Assembly (NCBI GenBank): GCA_041477815.1
Contig: JBGOUV010000028.1
Coordinates: forward strand, 1 to 29,874
Reading direction: 5' to 3'
Length of the DNA stretch: 29,874 bases
Origin: JBGOUV01 sp041477815
Lineage (GTDB): Bacteria; Acidobacteriota; Terriglobia; Bryobacterales; JACQDG01
In this document: positions 1 through 7,481 of the stretch, piece by piece
How the letters are laid out: every line of letters begins with the position of its first letter
Position numbering within the stretch: position 1 is the first letter of the stretch
Made by a program: the position numbers and the translations under genes
The notes under the pieces: model-generated
Told to the model about the DNA's origin: nothing
The model's input: the letters and a program-made list of their open reading frames with translations, nothing else
The model's database searches: none

Positions 1-427
1 CGAGATCACAACTGGGCCGGACGGCAATCTGTGGTTCACCGAGCAGATTGGCAAAATTGGCAAGGTCAATCTCGCCCCGCTCTACAGCGTGTGCCTCCTC
101 TACGATCCCACCAAAGCCGCCAAGAGTGGCAGCACCATCCCTATCAAATTGCAACTCTGCGACGGCGCCGGCAACAACTTGTCATCTCCGAGCATCGCGG
201 TCCACGCGGTCAGCATCACCCAAACCTCCACTTCGATTTCCGGACCGGTGGAAGACTCCGGCAACGCGAACCCGGACGACGACTTCCGCTTCGACGCCAC
301 GCTTGGCGCCACGGGCGGATACATCTTCAACCTAAAAACGACAGGGCTGACGACGGGAACCTACAACCTCAATTTCACCGTGACTGGCGATTCGGCGGCC
401 TACGCTGCGCCGTTCCAAGTGAAGTGA
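1..427 (+). CDS. Streptogramin-lyase-like beta-propeller protein, C-terminal end (partial)
   Basis: The gene enters from the left edge, open from base 2, and stops at TGA 425-427. The first visible residues read GPDGNLWFTEQIGKIGKV, the repeat signature of Vgb/virginiamycin-B-lyase-type propellers (GPDGxLWFTE...IGRI). After this last blade comes a domain of about 110 residues with PTKAAKSGSTIPIKLQLCD and GGYIFNLKTTGLTTGTY. That pattern resembles the C-terminal PxKF beta-sandwich found on secreted repeat proteins. I infer a secreted or surface protein. Although named after the lyase, most long environmental members have no shown lyase activity, so substrate and function are unknown. The start, signal peptide and most of the propeller lie outside the window. 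Confidence 0.75.
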   Translation, partial: EITTGPDGNLWFTEQIGKIGKVNLAPLYSVCLLYDPTKAAKSGSTIPIKLQLCDGAGNNLSSPSIAVHAVSITQTSTSISGPVEDSGNANPDDDFRFDATLGATGGYIFNLKTTGLTTGTYNLNFTVTGDSAAYAAPFQVK

Positions 428-628
428 TCCGCTGGAGCCCAATCACGCATCACCAGGGCCAACCCGAGCGCCCCTGCTGCTAGGCGGTTCAACAAAGCGT
501 CTCCGTACCCGTAAACCATTGTCATCGAGTTGGAGTGCGCGTCGATCCACCACCTGCCGATGCGCAAGGGACTCCACAATGGCGGCTGCGAGATAATGGC
601 TAAAGACATCGACACGTTTGAGCTACAA
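428..628. other. Intergenic stretch, no gene recognised
   Basis: About 200 bases between the propeller protein and the Phd-like antitoxin. A minus-strand open frame exists (400-615), but its product matches nothing I recognise and it overlaps the end of the upstream gene. A -10-like TACAAT at 624-629 probably belongs to the promoter of the downstream antitoxin. Confidence 0.5.
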
Positions 629-646
629 TGGTCACTAGGGTGACCA
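629..646 (+). promoter_or_regulatory. Palindromic operator of the Phd-like antitoxin promoter
   Basis: TGGTCACTAGGGTGACCA is an inverted repeat with 7-base arms (TGGTCAC/GTGACCA) around TAGG. It begins at the last base of a -10-like TACAAT (624-629) and ends one base before the ATG at 648, so it covers the expected transcription start and ribosome-binding region. Phd-family antitoxins repress their own promoters by binding such palindromes; that role here is inferred. No good -35 lies at standard distance. Confidence 0.6.
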
Positions 647-647
647 C

Positions 648-923
648 ATGAAGATCAGCACCGTTCGTGAATTTCGTGACAACGCGACCGGCCTCTTGCG
701 GTCCAAGGATCCGATTCTGGTGACGCGCCGGGGGCGTCTGGCTGGGGTGTTCTTTCCGCGGCCTGAAGCGACGCTGCCGATCGAGTTGAAGCGGGAACTT
801 TTCAGCGTGCTGGCTTCAGAGGTGCGGCGCCAAATCAAGAAGCGAGGACTCCGTGAGGAGGAGGTCGTTGCGGATTTCGAGTCCTGGCGGAAGAGCCGGC
901 GTGAGACTGGCCGCCGACGCTAA
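648..923 (+). CDS. Phd/YefM-like antitoxin
   Basis: A 91-residue protein whose N-terminus (MKISTVREFRDNATGLL, then ILVTRRGRLAGVFFP) is the classic Phd/YefM fold: the beta-strand/helix region that binds DNA as a dimer. The C-terminal half is charged and helical (VRRQIKKRGLREEEVVADFESW), as expected for the part that wraps a toxin. It should neutralise the PIN-type RNase encoded next and repress its own promoter through the palindrome at 629-646. The toxin start (GTG 901) overlaps its last 23 bases, indicating translational coupling. The partner toxin is frameshifted, so the antitoxin may be a solitary remnant. Family assignment rests on the N-terminal motif only. Confidence 0.85.
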   Translation: MKISTVREFRDNATGLLRSKDPILVTRRGRLAGVFFPRPEATLPIELKRELFSVLASEVRRQIKKRGLREEEVVADFESWRKSRRETGRRR

Positions 924-1300
924 CGTGCTCCTCTCCGCGGTCCTCGGCGGCCGCGCCCAAGCAGTGCTCGAACACCCAGGGGTGACCGAAGTTCTCACCG
1001 CAGAGATCACGCTCTCCGAGGTGCAAGAGTATGCGGCCCAACTGGCTGGAGCGTCTGTCGCTTGACGTTGTACTGATGGCCGTCGCCGCGCTCCCTGTGA
1101 GGGTAGTGGAGCGTACCGTCTATCAGGCGAGCGTCCGCGAAGCCGAGCGACGAATTGGCCGCCGCGATCCTGACGATGTTGAGCTCCTGGCGCTGGCTCT
1201 TCACGCGAAGATCCCACTCTGGTCAAACGACAATGATTTTGAAGGCGTCGGCGTCGAGTGGTTTACCACCGCCGAGCTTCTGGCAAGACTTGGAGAGTAG
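901..1300 (+). pseudogene. PIN-domain toxin (VapC-like RNase), frameshifted
   Basis: From GTG 901 the frame reads RLAADANVLLSAVLGGRAQ with the first PIN aspartate, then the conserved Glu in TLSEVQEYA, then hits a stop at 1063-1065. The rest of the domain continues in the next frame from about 1031: LSLDVVLMAVAALPV, then RRIGRRDPDDVELLALAL and LWSNDNDFEG, which carry the remaining acidic Mg-binding residues, ending at 1300. The two halves join into one complete domain of about 133 residues. The 400-base span is one base more than a multiple of three, so a single extra base near 1030-1062 explains it. All four acidic residues survive, so this is either a recent loss or a sequencing error. Known family role: cleaving RNA when its antitoxin is degraded. 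Confidence 0.8.
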
Positions 1301-1331
1301 GCTGTCAACAGAGACGGTAGCAGTGCGGGTG

Positions 1332-1344
1332 TTGGGTGATGGGA
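1332..1344. repeat. 13-base direct repeat, left copy (flanks higBA)
   Basis: TTGGGTGATGGGA occurs here and again at 2108-2120 in the same orientation. The two copies bracket the higBA module; this one ends two bases from the higA stop codon. Confidence 0.7.
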
Positions 1345-1345
1345 C

Positions 1346-1759
1346 TCAGAGGAACAGACTAACGCTCACGTGGAAGAACGCGGCGAGTGTCTTGGCCTGA
1401 ACCTTGCTGATGGCCCGCTTCCCGGATAGGATTTCCGAAACCCTGCCCTTCGATCCAAGCACAGGCCACAGGTCGCTTGGTTTCAACCCGCGCTGTTCCA
1501 GCAGAAACGCGACCATCTGGTGAGGCGGGCTGGGGGGGAGCGGATAACGCTTCTCTTCGAAGTCGTGCACCAAGTCCACCAGCAGCTCCAGGAGGGCGTC
1601 TTGTTCCGGAGTCAGGTTGTCCTCGCCTTTCGCCATCAGATCCTCGATGATTACCAGCATCCGGTTGTTCTCGTCCTCGGACTTGATGACGGTGGGAAGC
1701 GCCCTGGCGAGCAAGCGCCCGTAGCGCCTCGTGTCCAGATCGATGGTGGTGGTGCTCAT
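1346..1759 (-). CDS. higA: HigA-type antitoxin with C-terminal HTH
   Basis: About 137 residues from the ATG at 1759. A nine-base-longer start at 1768 is possible, but the 1759 ATG forms a 4-base ATGA overlap with the higB stop, the usual layout for this pair. The N-terminal half is acidic and helical (IIEDLMAKGEDNLTPEQDALLELLVDLV). The C-terminal half is an Xre-like helix-turn-helix: MVAFLLEQRGLKPSDLWPVLGSKGRVSEILSGKR, written here in two parts of one domain, followed by ISKVQAKTLAAFF. This matches HigA proteins of the COG5499 type, which bind the HigB RNase and repress the operon. The palindrome at 2052-2068 is a likely binding site. The gene is intact, with base composition like its neighbours. 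Confidence 0.9.
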   Translation of the reverse strand: MSTTTIDLDTRRYGRLLARALPTVIKSEDENNRMLVIIEDLMAKGEDNLTPEQDALLELLVDLVHDFEEKRYPLPPSPPHQMVAFLLEQRGLKPSDLWPVLGSKGRVSEILSGKRAISKVQAKTLAAFFHVSVSLFL

Positions 1760-2043
1760 CGTTTCCATACCCCCTTGTCATATTCTTTGTGCGTCAGCAC
1801 ATTCTTGATGTAGACGGCATTCCGCCGGTAGTGAACGAAAGCGATCACGCGATACTTGTTTCCGCCCACGTTGAAGACTGTCAAGTCTCCGACGAAGTCC
1901 GCCGTGTTGAAGGTGCGGCGCACATCGCCCGGATTTCTCCACTCCACAGCTTCGATTGCATTCGCCCAGTGCCGCAGGGGTTCTAAAGCCTCGGGGCGCC
2001 CTGCTGCGAACTTGCGAATCGCCCGCCGGCTGATCACCCCCAC
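1756..2043 (-). CDS. higB: HigB-type mRNA interferase toxin
   Basis: A 95-residue protein from GTG 2043. It has the HigB/RelE-like pattern of this branch: an N-terminal helix (ISRRAIRKFAAG), a central WRNPGDVRRTFNTADFVG segment, then strands with VFNVGGNKYRVIAFVHYRR and a C-terminal VLTHKEYDKGVWKR. Known members are ribosome-dependent mRNA endonucleases of type II TA modules, with the toxin gene first. The stop overlaps the higA start by four bases. No Shine-Dalgarno is evident. A TTGACA (-35-like) lies on the minus strand at 2073-2078, with an inverted repeat between it and the start. The conserved H-K-Y residues near the C-terminus suggest an active toxin. Confidence 0.9.
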   Translation of the reverse strand: MGVISRRAIRKFAAGRPEALEPLRHWANAIEAVEWRNPGDVRRTFNTADFVGDLTVFNVGGNKYRVIAFVHYRRNAVYIKNVLTHKEYDKGVWKR

Positions 2044-2051
2044 GTTCTTAG

Positions 2052-2068
2052 GTTCCCATGGCGGGAAC
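2052..2068 (-). promoter_or_regulatory. Probable higBA operator
   Basis: GTTCCC-ATGGC-GGGAAC is a perfect inverted repeat with 6-base arms and a 5-base centre. It sits eight bases upstream of the higB start and just downstream of a consensus -35 hexamer (TTGACA, minus strand, 2078 to 2073). It therefore covers where the -10 should lie, ideal for repression by HigA. Confidence 0.6.
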
Positions 2069-2107
2069 GCAATGTCAACGAGGTGCCGGGCGCCGAGGAA
2101 ACGGCTA

Positions 2108-2120
2108 TTGGGTGATGGGA
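2108..2120. repeat. 13-base direct repeat, right copy (flanks higBA)
   Basis: Second copy of TTGGGTGATGGGA, identical to 1332-1344, 65 bases upstream of higB and four bases from the end of cpaF. Confidence 0.7.
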
Positions 2121-2124
2121 GGTA

Positions 2125-3486
2125 TCAGTTCACGTCCACCGCGGATTCGAACAGGGCGGGCGACAGCTCGATGCCGCAAGCGGCGAGCTTCTGGGCAAAC
2201 TTGGGCCGCACGCCGGTGGCCCGGAAACGGCCGATGACCCGGCGGTCCGGGGTCAGGCCCAGGCGGTCGAACACCACGATGTCCTGCAAGGAGACGTCGT
2301 CCCCCTCCAGGCCCACGCACTCGGTGAGGTGGGTGATGCGGCGGGCGCCGTCACTCAGTCGGGCGATGTGGATGAACAGATCCACCGCCGAGCTGATCTG
2401 CTGGCGGATGCTCTTGGTGGACATGGTGGCGTTGGCCATCCCCACCATGGCCTCCAGGCGGCTGATGGCGTCCCGGCAACTGTGGGCGTGGATGGTGGTA
2501 AGCGAGCCATCGTGACCGGTGTTCATGGCCTGGAGCAGGTCCAGGGCCTCCTCGCCGCGCACCTCCCCCACGATGATGCGATCGGGACGCATGCGCAGGG
2601 CGTTGATCAGAAGCTGCCGCTGTCCCACTGCGCCCTGGCCCTCGATATTGGGAGGCCGGGTTTCCAGGCGCGCCACGTGGGTCTGCGGGAGCCGCAACTC
2701 GGCGGCGTCCTCGACGATGACGATGCGCTCTTCCTCTGAAATGTGGGCGGACAGGGCGCTGAGCAGGGTGCTCTTGCCCGCGCCGGTGCGGCCGGAGATG
2801 ACGACGTTGAGCCGCGCCTCCACACAGCCCTGGAGCATCTCGCACATCAGCGGGGTCATCGTCAGGTTCCCGGCCAACTCCTCCACGGTCAGGGAATCGC
2901 GGCCGAAGCGGCGGATGGAAAGCAGGGGGCCGTCCACGGCCAGGGGGGGGATCACGGCGTTGACGCGCGATCCGTCGGGCAGCCGCGCATCCACCAGAGG
3001 AGAAGATTCATCGATTCGCCGTCCCACCCGCGCCACGATCTTCTCGATGATCCGCAGCAGGTGTCCGTCGTCCTTGAACTGCACCGGGGTGCGATAGAGC
3101 TTGCCGTCGCGCTCGATGTAGACCAGCTTGGGAGTGGTCACCAGGATGTCGCTGATGGTGGGGTCCTGCAGTAACGGCTCCAGCGGCCCGAGTCCGAACA
3201 CCTCGTCGAGCACTTCGTCGACCAGTTGTTCCTTCTCCACCAGGCTGAGCGGAATCTTCTCCTCTTCCACCAGGGCGACCACCGCCGCCCGGATCTCCAC
3301 CCGCATGCGCTGCTGATTGCTCGTACTCAGCCGCTCCAGGTTGATCTTGTCCAGCAGCTTGCGGTGCAGGGTGAACTTGTGCTCCAGGTGCTCGCTGGTC
3401 TGGGGAGAACGCTGTAGGAGTCTCTCCTCCCAGCCGCGGTCCGGGCGAGGAGCTAGTCCGGCGGTAGTTTGTAGAGTAGGCGTCAA
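2125..3486 (-). CDS. cpaF: CpaF/TadA-type secretion ATPase
   Basis: A 453-residue ATPase of the type II/IV secretion superfamily, CpaF branch, which powers Tad/Flp pilus assembly at the inner membrane. Visible motifs: Walker A GRTGAGKST (232-240), Asp box IVIVEDAAEL (255-264), Walker B RIIVGEVRG (303-311) and His box GSLTTIHAHS (327-336). The N-terminal helical region (about 45-100) and the PLLQDPTISDILV segment are also typical. The start is TTG 3486, preceded by GAAAGG at good spacing; an in-frame TGA lies just upstream, so no longer form exists. No tad or flp gene is adjacent, which is unusual because cpaF normally sits in a tad operon. A promoter-like TTGACC-18-TACACT lies about 220 bases upstream. 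Confidence 0.93.
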   Translation of the reverse strand: MTPTLQTTAGLAPRPDRGWEERLLQRSPQTSEHLEHKFTLHRKLLDKINLERLSTSNQQRMRVEIRAAVVALVEEEKIPLSLVEKEQLVDEVLDEVFGLGPLEPLLQDPTISDILVTTPKLVYIERDGKLYRTPVQFKDDGHLLRIIEKIVARVGRRIDESSPLVDARLPDGSRVNAVIPPLAVDGPLLSIRRFGRDSLTVEELAGNLTMTPLMCEMLQGCVEARLNVVISGRTGAGKSTLLSALSAHISEEERIVIVEDAAELRLPQTHVARLETRPPNIEGQGAVGQRQLLINALRMRPDRIIVGEVRGEEALDLLQAMNTGHDGSLTTIHAHSCRDAISRLEAMVGMANATMSTKSIRQQISSAVDLFIHIARLSDGARRITHLTECVGLEGDDVSLQDIVVFDRLGLTPDRRVIGRFRATGVRPKFAQKLAACGIELSPALFESAVDVN

Positions 3487-3714
3487 GTTTTTTGCCTTTC
3501 ACCAGGTGGGGCGGCGTGAGCTTGCAAGGATGACTGTCTCATCGGCTGGCCGCCGACCTTTGGGACGAAGTAGCGGAGGGACTTGCCCAGGTCGGATTGG
3601 GACGGGCGCGCCGTCCCCGGACGTAGAACTCGTAATTTCCATGCGCTTGGCGGCGTCCCCCCAATACAGGGCTAACGCCCCTCCAAAATATCCAAATTGA
3701 AATCTTACGAGATA

Positions 3715-3744
3715 AGTGTAAGACGGTTAACGCGGCCGGGTCAA
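3715..3744 (-). promoter_or_regulatory. Candidate cpaF promoter
   Basis: On the minus strand, TTGACC (3744-3739) is followed after 18 bases by TACACT (3720-3715). Transcription would start near 3708 and give a leader of about 220 bases before the TTG start of cpaF. A short inverted repeat, TCTTAC/GTAAGA (3703-3708 and 3718-3723), overlaps the -10. Confidence 0.4.
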
Positions 3745-4199
3745 TCCACTATTTAGATTTGTAACGACCAAAACTTCGTGCGACCGTGCCCGCTAGTACT
3801 ACTAGTCCACCGGCGGGCCCAACACAGCCTCTACGCCCGCAGGGCCGGCGTTGCCGGAGGCTCGGGGGAAGCAGAAACTCCCGCCAGCAGGCCAAAACGG
3901 CGGCATCCACAGCGGATCGCAGGCTGCGAATCACGCGGACATGGGTGGGCCGGCAGCGTCTTCCCTGATAGCCAACCAGGTTGGCGCCTTCGCCCGGGGG
4001 CCGCGGCGTGGCCGGCCGTCCCGCCGGCTCCCTGGCGGTGCAAGCCGAAGCGGCGTCTTGGTGACGCTCCCGCGGCGCGGGCAGAATCGCGACCTTCAGG
4101 ATACGCGCCGCTGCCGGCGGAACCCTCGGTTGACTGGGAAAGCTTCTGGTACATTGTGCCGCCGGCGGGCCCGGGGCGGTCCGGTGACAAATTCGCGTT

Positions 4200-4226
4200 T
4201 CCGACCACTTGCACGCCGGGGGCGGA
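4200..4226. repeat. 27-base direct repeat, copy 1
   Basis: Begins TCCGACCACTTGCACGCCGG and recurs at 4261-4287 with two differences, one of them G versus A just after that core. The period is 61 bases. Only two copies are visible. Confidence 0.6.
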
Positions 4227-4260
4227 CTTTGCGCCACCGGCCAACGAGTGCGCCGCGATA

Positions 4261-4287
4261 TCCGACCACTTGCACGCCGGAGGCGAA
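4261..4287. repeat. 27-base direct repeat, copy 2
   Basis: Second copy of the repeat at 4200-4226, 61 bases downstream in the same orientation. Confidence 0.6.
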
Positions 4288-4435
4288 CCTTGGCGGGCTG
4301 CCGGCGGAGCCAGCGGGATGGCTGGGGAGGAGGAAGGGCCGACTTGGGACATCGCGTGACTAGGAGAAATTACTGTTCCCCCCTAAAGGAAAGCCCCCAT
4401 TGGTCGATTCTGGGAGTAGGGTTACTTTCACAGAT

Positions 4436-4714
4436 ATGAGCCTGCTTTCTGTTTTCATCTACCTCCAGATTCTCGATCTCCTCACCACGATCCTGTTCCT
4501 GAAAATGGGCTTGCCGGAAGCCAACTGGTTGGTGGCACTCCTGGTGCGCTGGAGTCCGTGGCTGGGCGTCATGCTGGCCAAGCTTGGCACGATCATCGTG
4601 GCCCTGGTGGCCGTTCATTACCACAAGGCTCGCGTCATACGGCTGGCCAACGTCGGTTACGGCGGGGTGGTGGTTTGGAACTTGCTCTGCATGATCCTGG
4701 CGAAGAAGCTATAG
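4436..4714 (+). CDS. Small integral membrane protein (DUF5658-like)
   Basis: A 92-residue protein of three predicted membrane segments: SLLSVFIYLQILDLLTTILF, GVMLAKLGTIIVALVAV and a C-terminal VGYGGVVVWNLLCMIL. The LQILDLLTTILFLKMG...EANWLV pattern resembles DUF5658-type proteins, whose function is unknown. I chose ATG 4436 because the first helix begins there. A TTG start at 4400, preceded by AAAGGA at about nine bases, would add 12 polar residues and cannot be excluded. No obvious operon partner: cpaF and the kinase are on the opposite strand. Confidence 0.75.
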   Translation: MSLLSVFIYLQILDLLTTILFLKMGLPEANWLVALLVRWSPWLGVMLAKLGTIIVALVAVHYHKARVIRLANVGYGGVVVWNLLCMILAKKL

Positions 4715-4856
4715 CCGGGGAGAGGAACAGCGGCGGCCCGGGAACGTTGGTCGGGGTCAGACACGTGCCGGCTACAAGTGCCAAGTCGGCTCCGGAAGCA
4801 CCGGAACTACTGTGAGAGCACGCTCCTCCGCGTCTCCCCGCGCAGGAGACTTGGGA

Positions 4857-7481
4857 TCACCGCGAGCGCGGGACCCGCGCCGTCCAGTTCAAGATCACCG
4901 TCATCGGCCTTTCGGCTTCCTCGAGCGGCTCGGTGAAGAGAAACTTGCGGCCATCGCCGGTGACGGCGTATTGCTCCAGGACGGGGTTCGGCCGCAGGCG
5001 CGTTTCGAACAGGACTTTCGGGACCCCGGTCTCGACGGCCGGCAGAGTCTTCACGTCGACCACCATCATCTTACCGTCCAGGCTCAGATAGAACAGCTCC
5101 TTGCCGTCGCGTCTCCAATGGGCCTGCGCGCCGCCACTGCTCGAAACCTGGCGCCGGTTGGCGAAATCGGGGAACGAAGCCACGTAGATCTCCCAGCGGC
5201 CCGATTCATTCGACCCGTAGGACATCCACTTATGGTCGGGCGACAGGCTAGGCTCATCCTTGGTGAACTCCGATTGCAGCACCACCTGCGGTTTGCGGTC
5301 TCCGCCCAATGGTATCCGGTAGTACGTCTTGCCGGCCAGGTTGCCAAACAGGATGGAGTCGTCCGGCAGCCAGACCTCGGGCACCTTCCGCTCCGGGGAG
5401 GCCAGCAGCAGCTCCTCCTGCGCGCTGCCCACCGTCTTCCGATACAGGTCCATCGGGCCGTTGCGATCGGAGTTGAAAGCTACTTGACGGCCGTCGGGAG
5501 ACCAGACGGGATCGGAATCGTTGGCCGGGTCAAAGGTGAGGCGGGACAGGATGCCGCTGGCCAGGTCCAGTAACCAGATGTCCCACGTGCTGGTCTTGGG
5601 GTCCCGGCGCTCGATGGCCAGCCGCTTCTCGTCGGGCGAAAGGGCGAGCTGCCGGTACGAACCGGGCTCGCCGATCGCGCCGAGCCGTTTTCCCTCGCGG
5701 TCATAGGAGACCACCCGGAGGTCGGCAGCATTGCCGCTGCGAAAGACGAGGGTTCCATTTTCGGAAGCGGAGTACAACGATCCCAGACCTTCGCCCACGC
5801 GGCCCACTCCTTCGGCGACGGGAAACGCGTCGCCGGTGGTCTGGAGTTTTCCCGGGTCGAAGGGCTGCGCCAGCAACGTTTCCTGGCGGGTGTACAACAG
5901 ATACCCGGGCGGCACGTAGCCCGGCGTGGCATCGCTGTTGACCACCAATTTGGTGTCCGGGGAATCGAGAACGGCCGCGTAAATGCCGTTCATCGCCAGG
6001 TTGGAGCTGCGGGACTGGTAGAGCAGGTGCCGGCCGTCGGGCAGGAAGCGGGGCCAGGACTGCGCCGTTTCCTGCCGCTGCTTGTTCAGAGGCAGCAGGG
6101 GCTTGGGCTCGCCCCCGGAGGCGGAAACCCGCTGCAGGGCCCCGGAACCGGAACCGAACACGATCACCCCGTCGCGATTCCAGGAGCCGCCGGCGGTGAA
6201 GGCTCCGAGGTCGCACAAAGTGAGCGGGGGACCGCCGGTGACCTCGATCTTCCGGAGTTTCCCCTGGCCGAAGAAGGCGATGAAGCGGCTGTCGGGAGAC
6301 CAAAAGGGGAAGTAGGCGCCCTCCGTGCCGGGCAGCGGACGCGCTTCCAGAGAGTCCAGCGGACGCAGCCAGAGCAGGTTGTTGCCGCCCCCGGGAGAGC
6401 CGGTAAAGGCCAGGTTGCGGCCATCGGGTGAAAGGGCGGGCACGTCATACGGGCGGAACGCGGCCTTGGGGGGTTGGGGAACCACGAAGCGCACGGGCTG
6501 CAGCTCGGCCGGCTGCTCCCGGAAGTGGACCACCGCCAGCGTCGCCAGCATTAGTAATAGTGCCGCCACCAGCCCCAGCAAGAGGCGCGGCCGCGCCGGC
6601 GGGGTTTCGATCCGCTCCGCCGAGACGGCCGGTTCGGCCAGGGACCTCTGCAACACGACGCGCGCCTCGCCGATGTCGCGCAGACGGCTTTTGACGTCCC
6701 GCTCGAGGCACCGCCGCACCAGGTTGCGGATCGCCGGCGGCGCTCCGGCCGGCATCCGGTTGGTGTCAATCTCACTGCGCAGCACGTCGGCCAGGGTGTG
6801 GGCGATAGTTTCTCCGGCAAACAGTTTGTGCCCGCTCAGCATTTCCCACAAGACCACACCGAACGACCAGATGTCGCAGCGCTTGTCCACCGGCCGGCCG
6901 CTGGCCTGCTCCGGACTCATATACGCGGCCGTGCCCAGGATCATGCCGGCTCGGGTGGCGGCCAGGGTCAGGGTGGGGGAATGCGTGGGGTCGCCGCCGG
7001 CGAGGGGCTCCTCGGCCACCTTGGCCAAGCCGAAGTCCAGCACTTTGACGGTTCCCTCGGGCGTGATCTTGACATTGGCCGGCTTCAGATCCCGATGGAT
7101 GACGCCCTTGTCGTGCGCGTACTCCAAGGCCTCCGCCATCTGCCGGGCCACGGCCACACACTCTTCCAGCGGCAGCGGTCCTTGGGCGATGCGGTCGGCC
7201 AGGGTCGGCCCCTCCACCAGCTCCATCACCAGCGCGCGGACGCCGCCGGACTCCTCGAGGCCATGGATCGCCGCGATATTGGGATGGTTGAGCGAAGCCA
7301 GCACCTGCGCCTCGCGCTGGAAGCGGGCCATGCGCTCGGCATCGCCGGCGAGGGCCGGGGGCAGGACCTTGAGGGCGACGTCGCGGCCCAGCTTCGTATC
7401 GCGGGCCCGGTAGACTACGCCCATGCCGCCTTCGCCCAGCTTGTCCAGGACGTCGTAGTGAGAGATTTTCTGGCCGATCAT
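4857..7481 (-). CDS. Transmembrane Ser/Thr protein kinase with PD40/TolB-like propeller
   Basis: An 874-residue receptor-like kinase. The kinase domain (about 8-280) is complete: glycine loop GEGGMGVVYRARD (16-28), Lys38 in VALKVL, Glu57, HRDLKPANV (129-137), DFG (149-151) and SPE (189-191). One hydrophobic helix follows (about 300-318). The rest (about 330-870) is a six-bladed WD40/PD40 propeller with repeated SPDGRxxAF and SxxxGxxxIWLLDL motifs, expected outside the membrane. This Pkn-type layout is common and often expanded in Acidobacteriota. The kinase likely signals something sensed by the propeller; ligand and targets are unknown. ATG 7481 overlaps the stop of a possible 45-residue ORF (ATGA). 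A TATCCT hexamer lies nine bases before the start. Confidence 0.95.
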   Translation of the reverse strand: MIGQKISHYDVLDKLGEGGMGVVYRARDTKLGRDVALKVLPPALAGDAERMARFQREAQVLASLNHPNIAAIHGLEESGGVRALVMELVEGPTLADRIAQGPLPLEECVAVARQMAEALEYAHDKGVIHRDLKPANVKITPEGTVKVLDFGLAKVAEEPLAGGDPTHSPTLTLAATRAGMILGTAAYMSPEQASGRPVDKRCDIWSFGVVLWEMLSGHKLFAGETIAHTLADVLRSEIDTNRMPAGAPPAIRNLVRRCLERDVKSRLRDIGEARVVLQRSLAEPAVSAERIETPPARPRLLLGLVAALLLMLATLAVVHFREQPAELQPVRFVVPQPPKAAFRPYDVPALSPDGRNLAFTGSPGGGNNLLWLRPLDSLEARPLPGTEGAYFPFWSPDSRFIAFFGQGKLRKIEVTGGPPLTLCDLGAFTAGGSWNRDGVIVFGSGSGALQRVSASGGEPKPLLPLNKQRQETAQSWPRFLPDGRHLLYQSRSSNLAMNGIYAAVLDSPDTKLVVNSDATPGYVPPGYLLYTRQETLLAQPFDPGKLQTTGDAFPVAEGVGRVGEGLGSLYSASENGTLVFRSGNAADLRVVSYDREGKRLGAIGEPGSYRQLALSPDEKRLAIERRDPKTSTWDIWLLDLASGILSRLTFDPANDSDPVWSPDGRQVAFNSDRNGPMDLYRKTVGSAQEELLLASPERKVPEVWLPDDSILFGNLAGKTYYRIPLGGDRKPQVVLQSEFTKDEPSLSPDHKWMSYGSNESGRWEIYVASFPDFANRRQVSSSGGAQAHWRRDGKELFYLSLDGKMMVVDVKTLPAVETGVPKVLFETRLRPNPVLEQYAVTGDGRKFLFTEPLEEAERPMTVILNWTARVPRSR

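Larger units (their letters stand above)
3745..4435. other. Gene-poor, GC-rich intergenic stretch
   Basis: Nearly 700 bases with no recognisable protein; the open frames on both strands give low-complexity Ala/Gly/Arg/Pro translations typical of GC-rich non-coding DNA. It is rich in short GCCGGCGG-type words and holds a 27-base direct repeat (4200-4226 and 4261-4287). No tRNA or known structured RNA was recognised. Confidence 0.5.

Noticed and set aside
400..615. A 71-codon minus-strand frame next to the propeller gene
   Set aside because: It overlaps the end of the propeller gene, matches nothing I recognise, and lacks a ribosome-binding site.
609..629. TCGACA ... TACAAT as a sigma-70 promoter for the Phd-like antitoxin
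   Set aside because: Only nine bases separate the hexamers, far too few. The -10 may be real, but this -35 is not.
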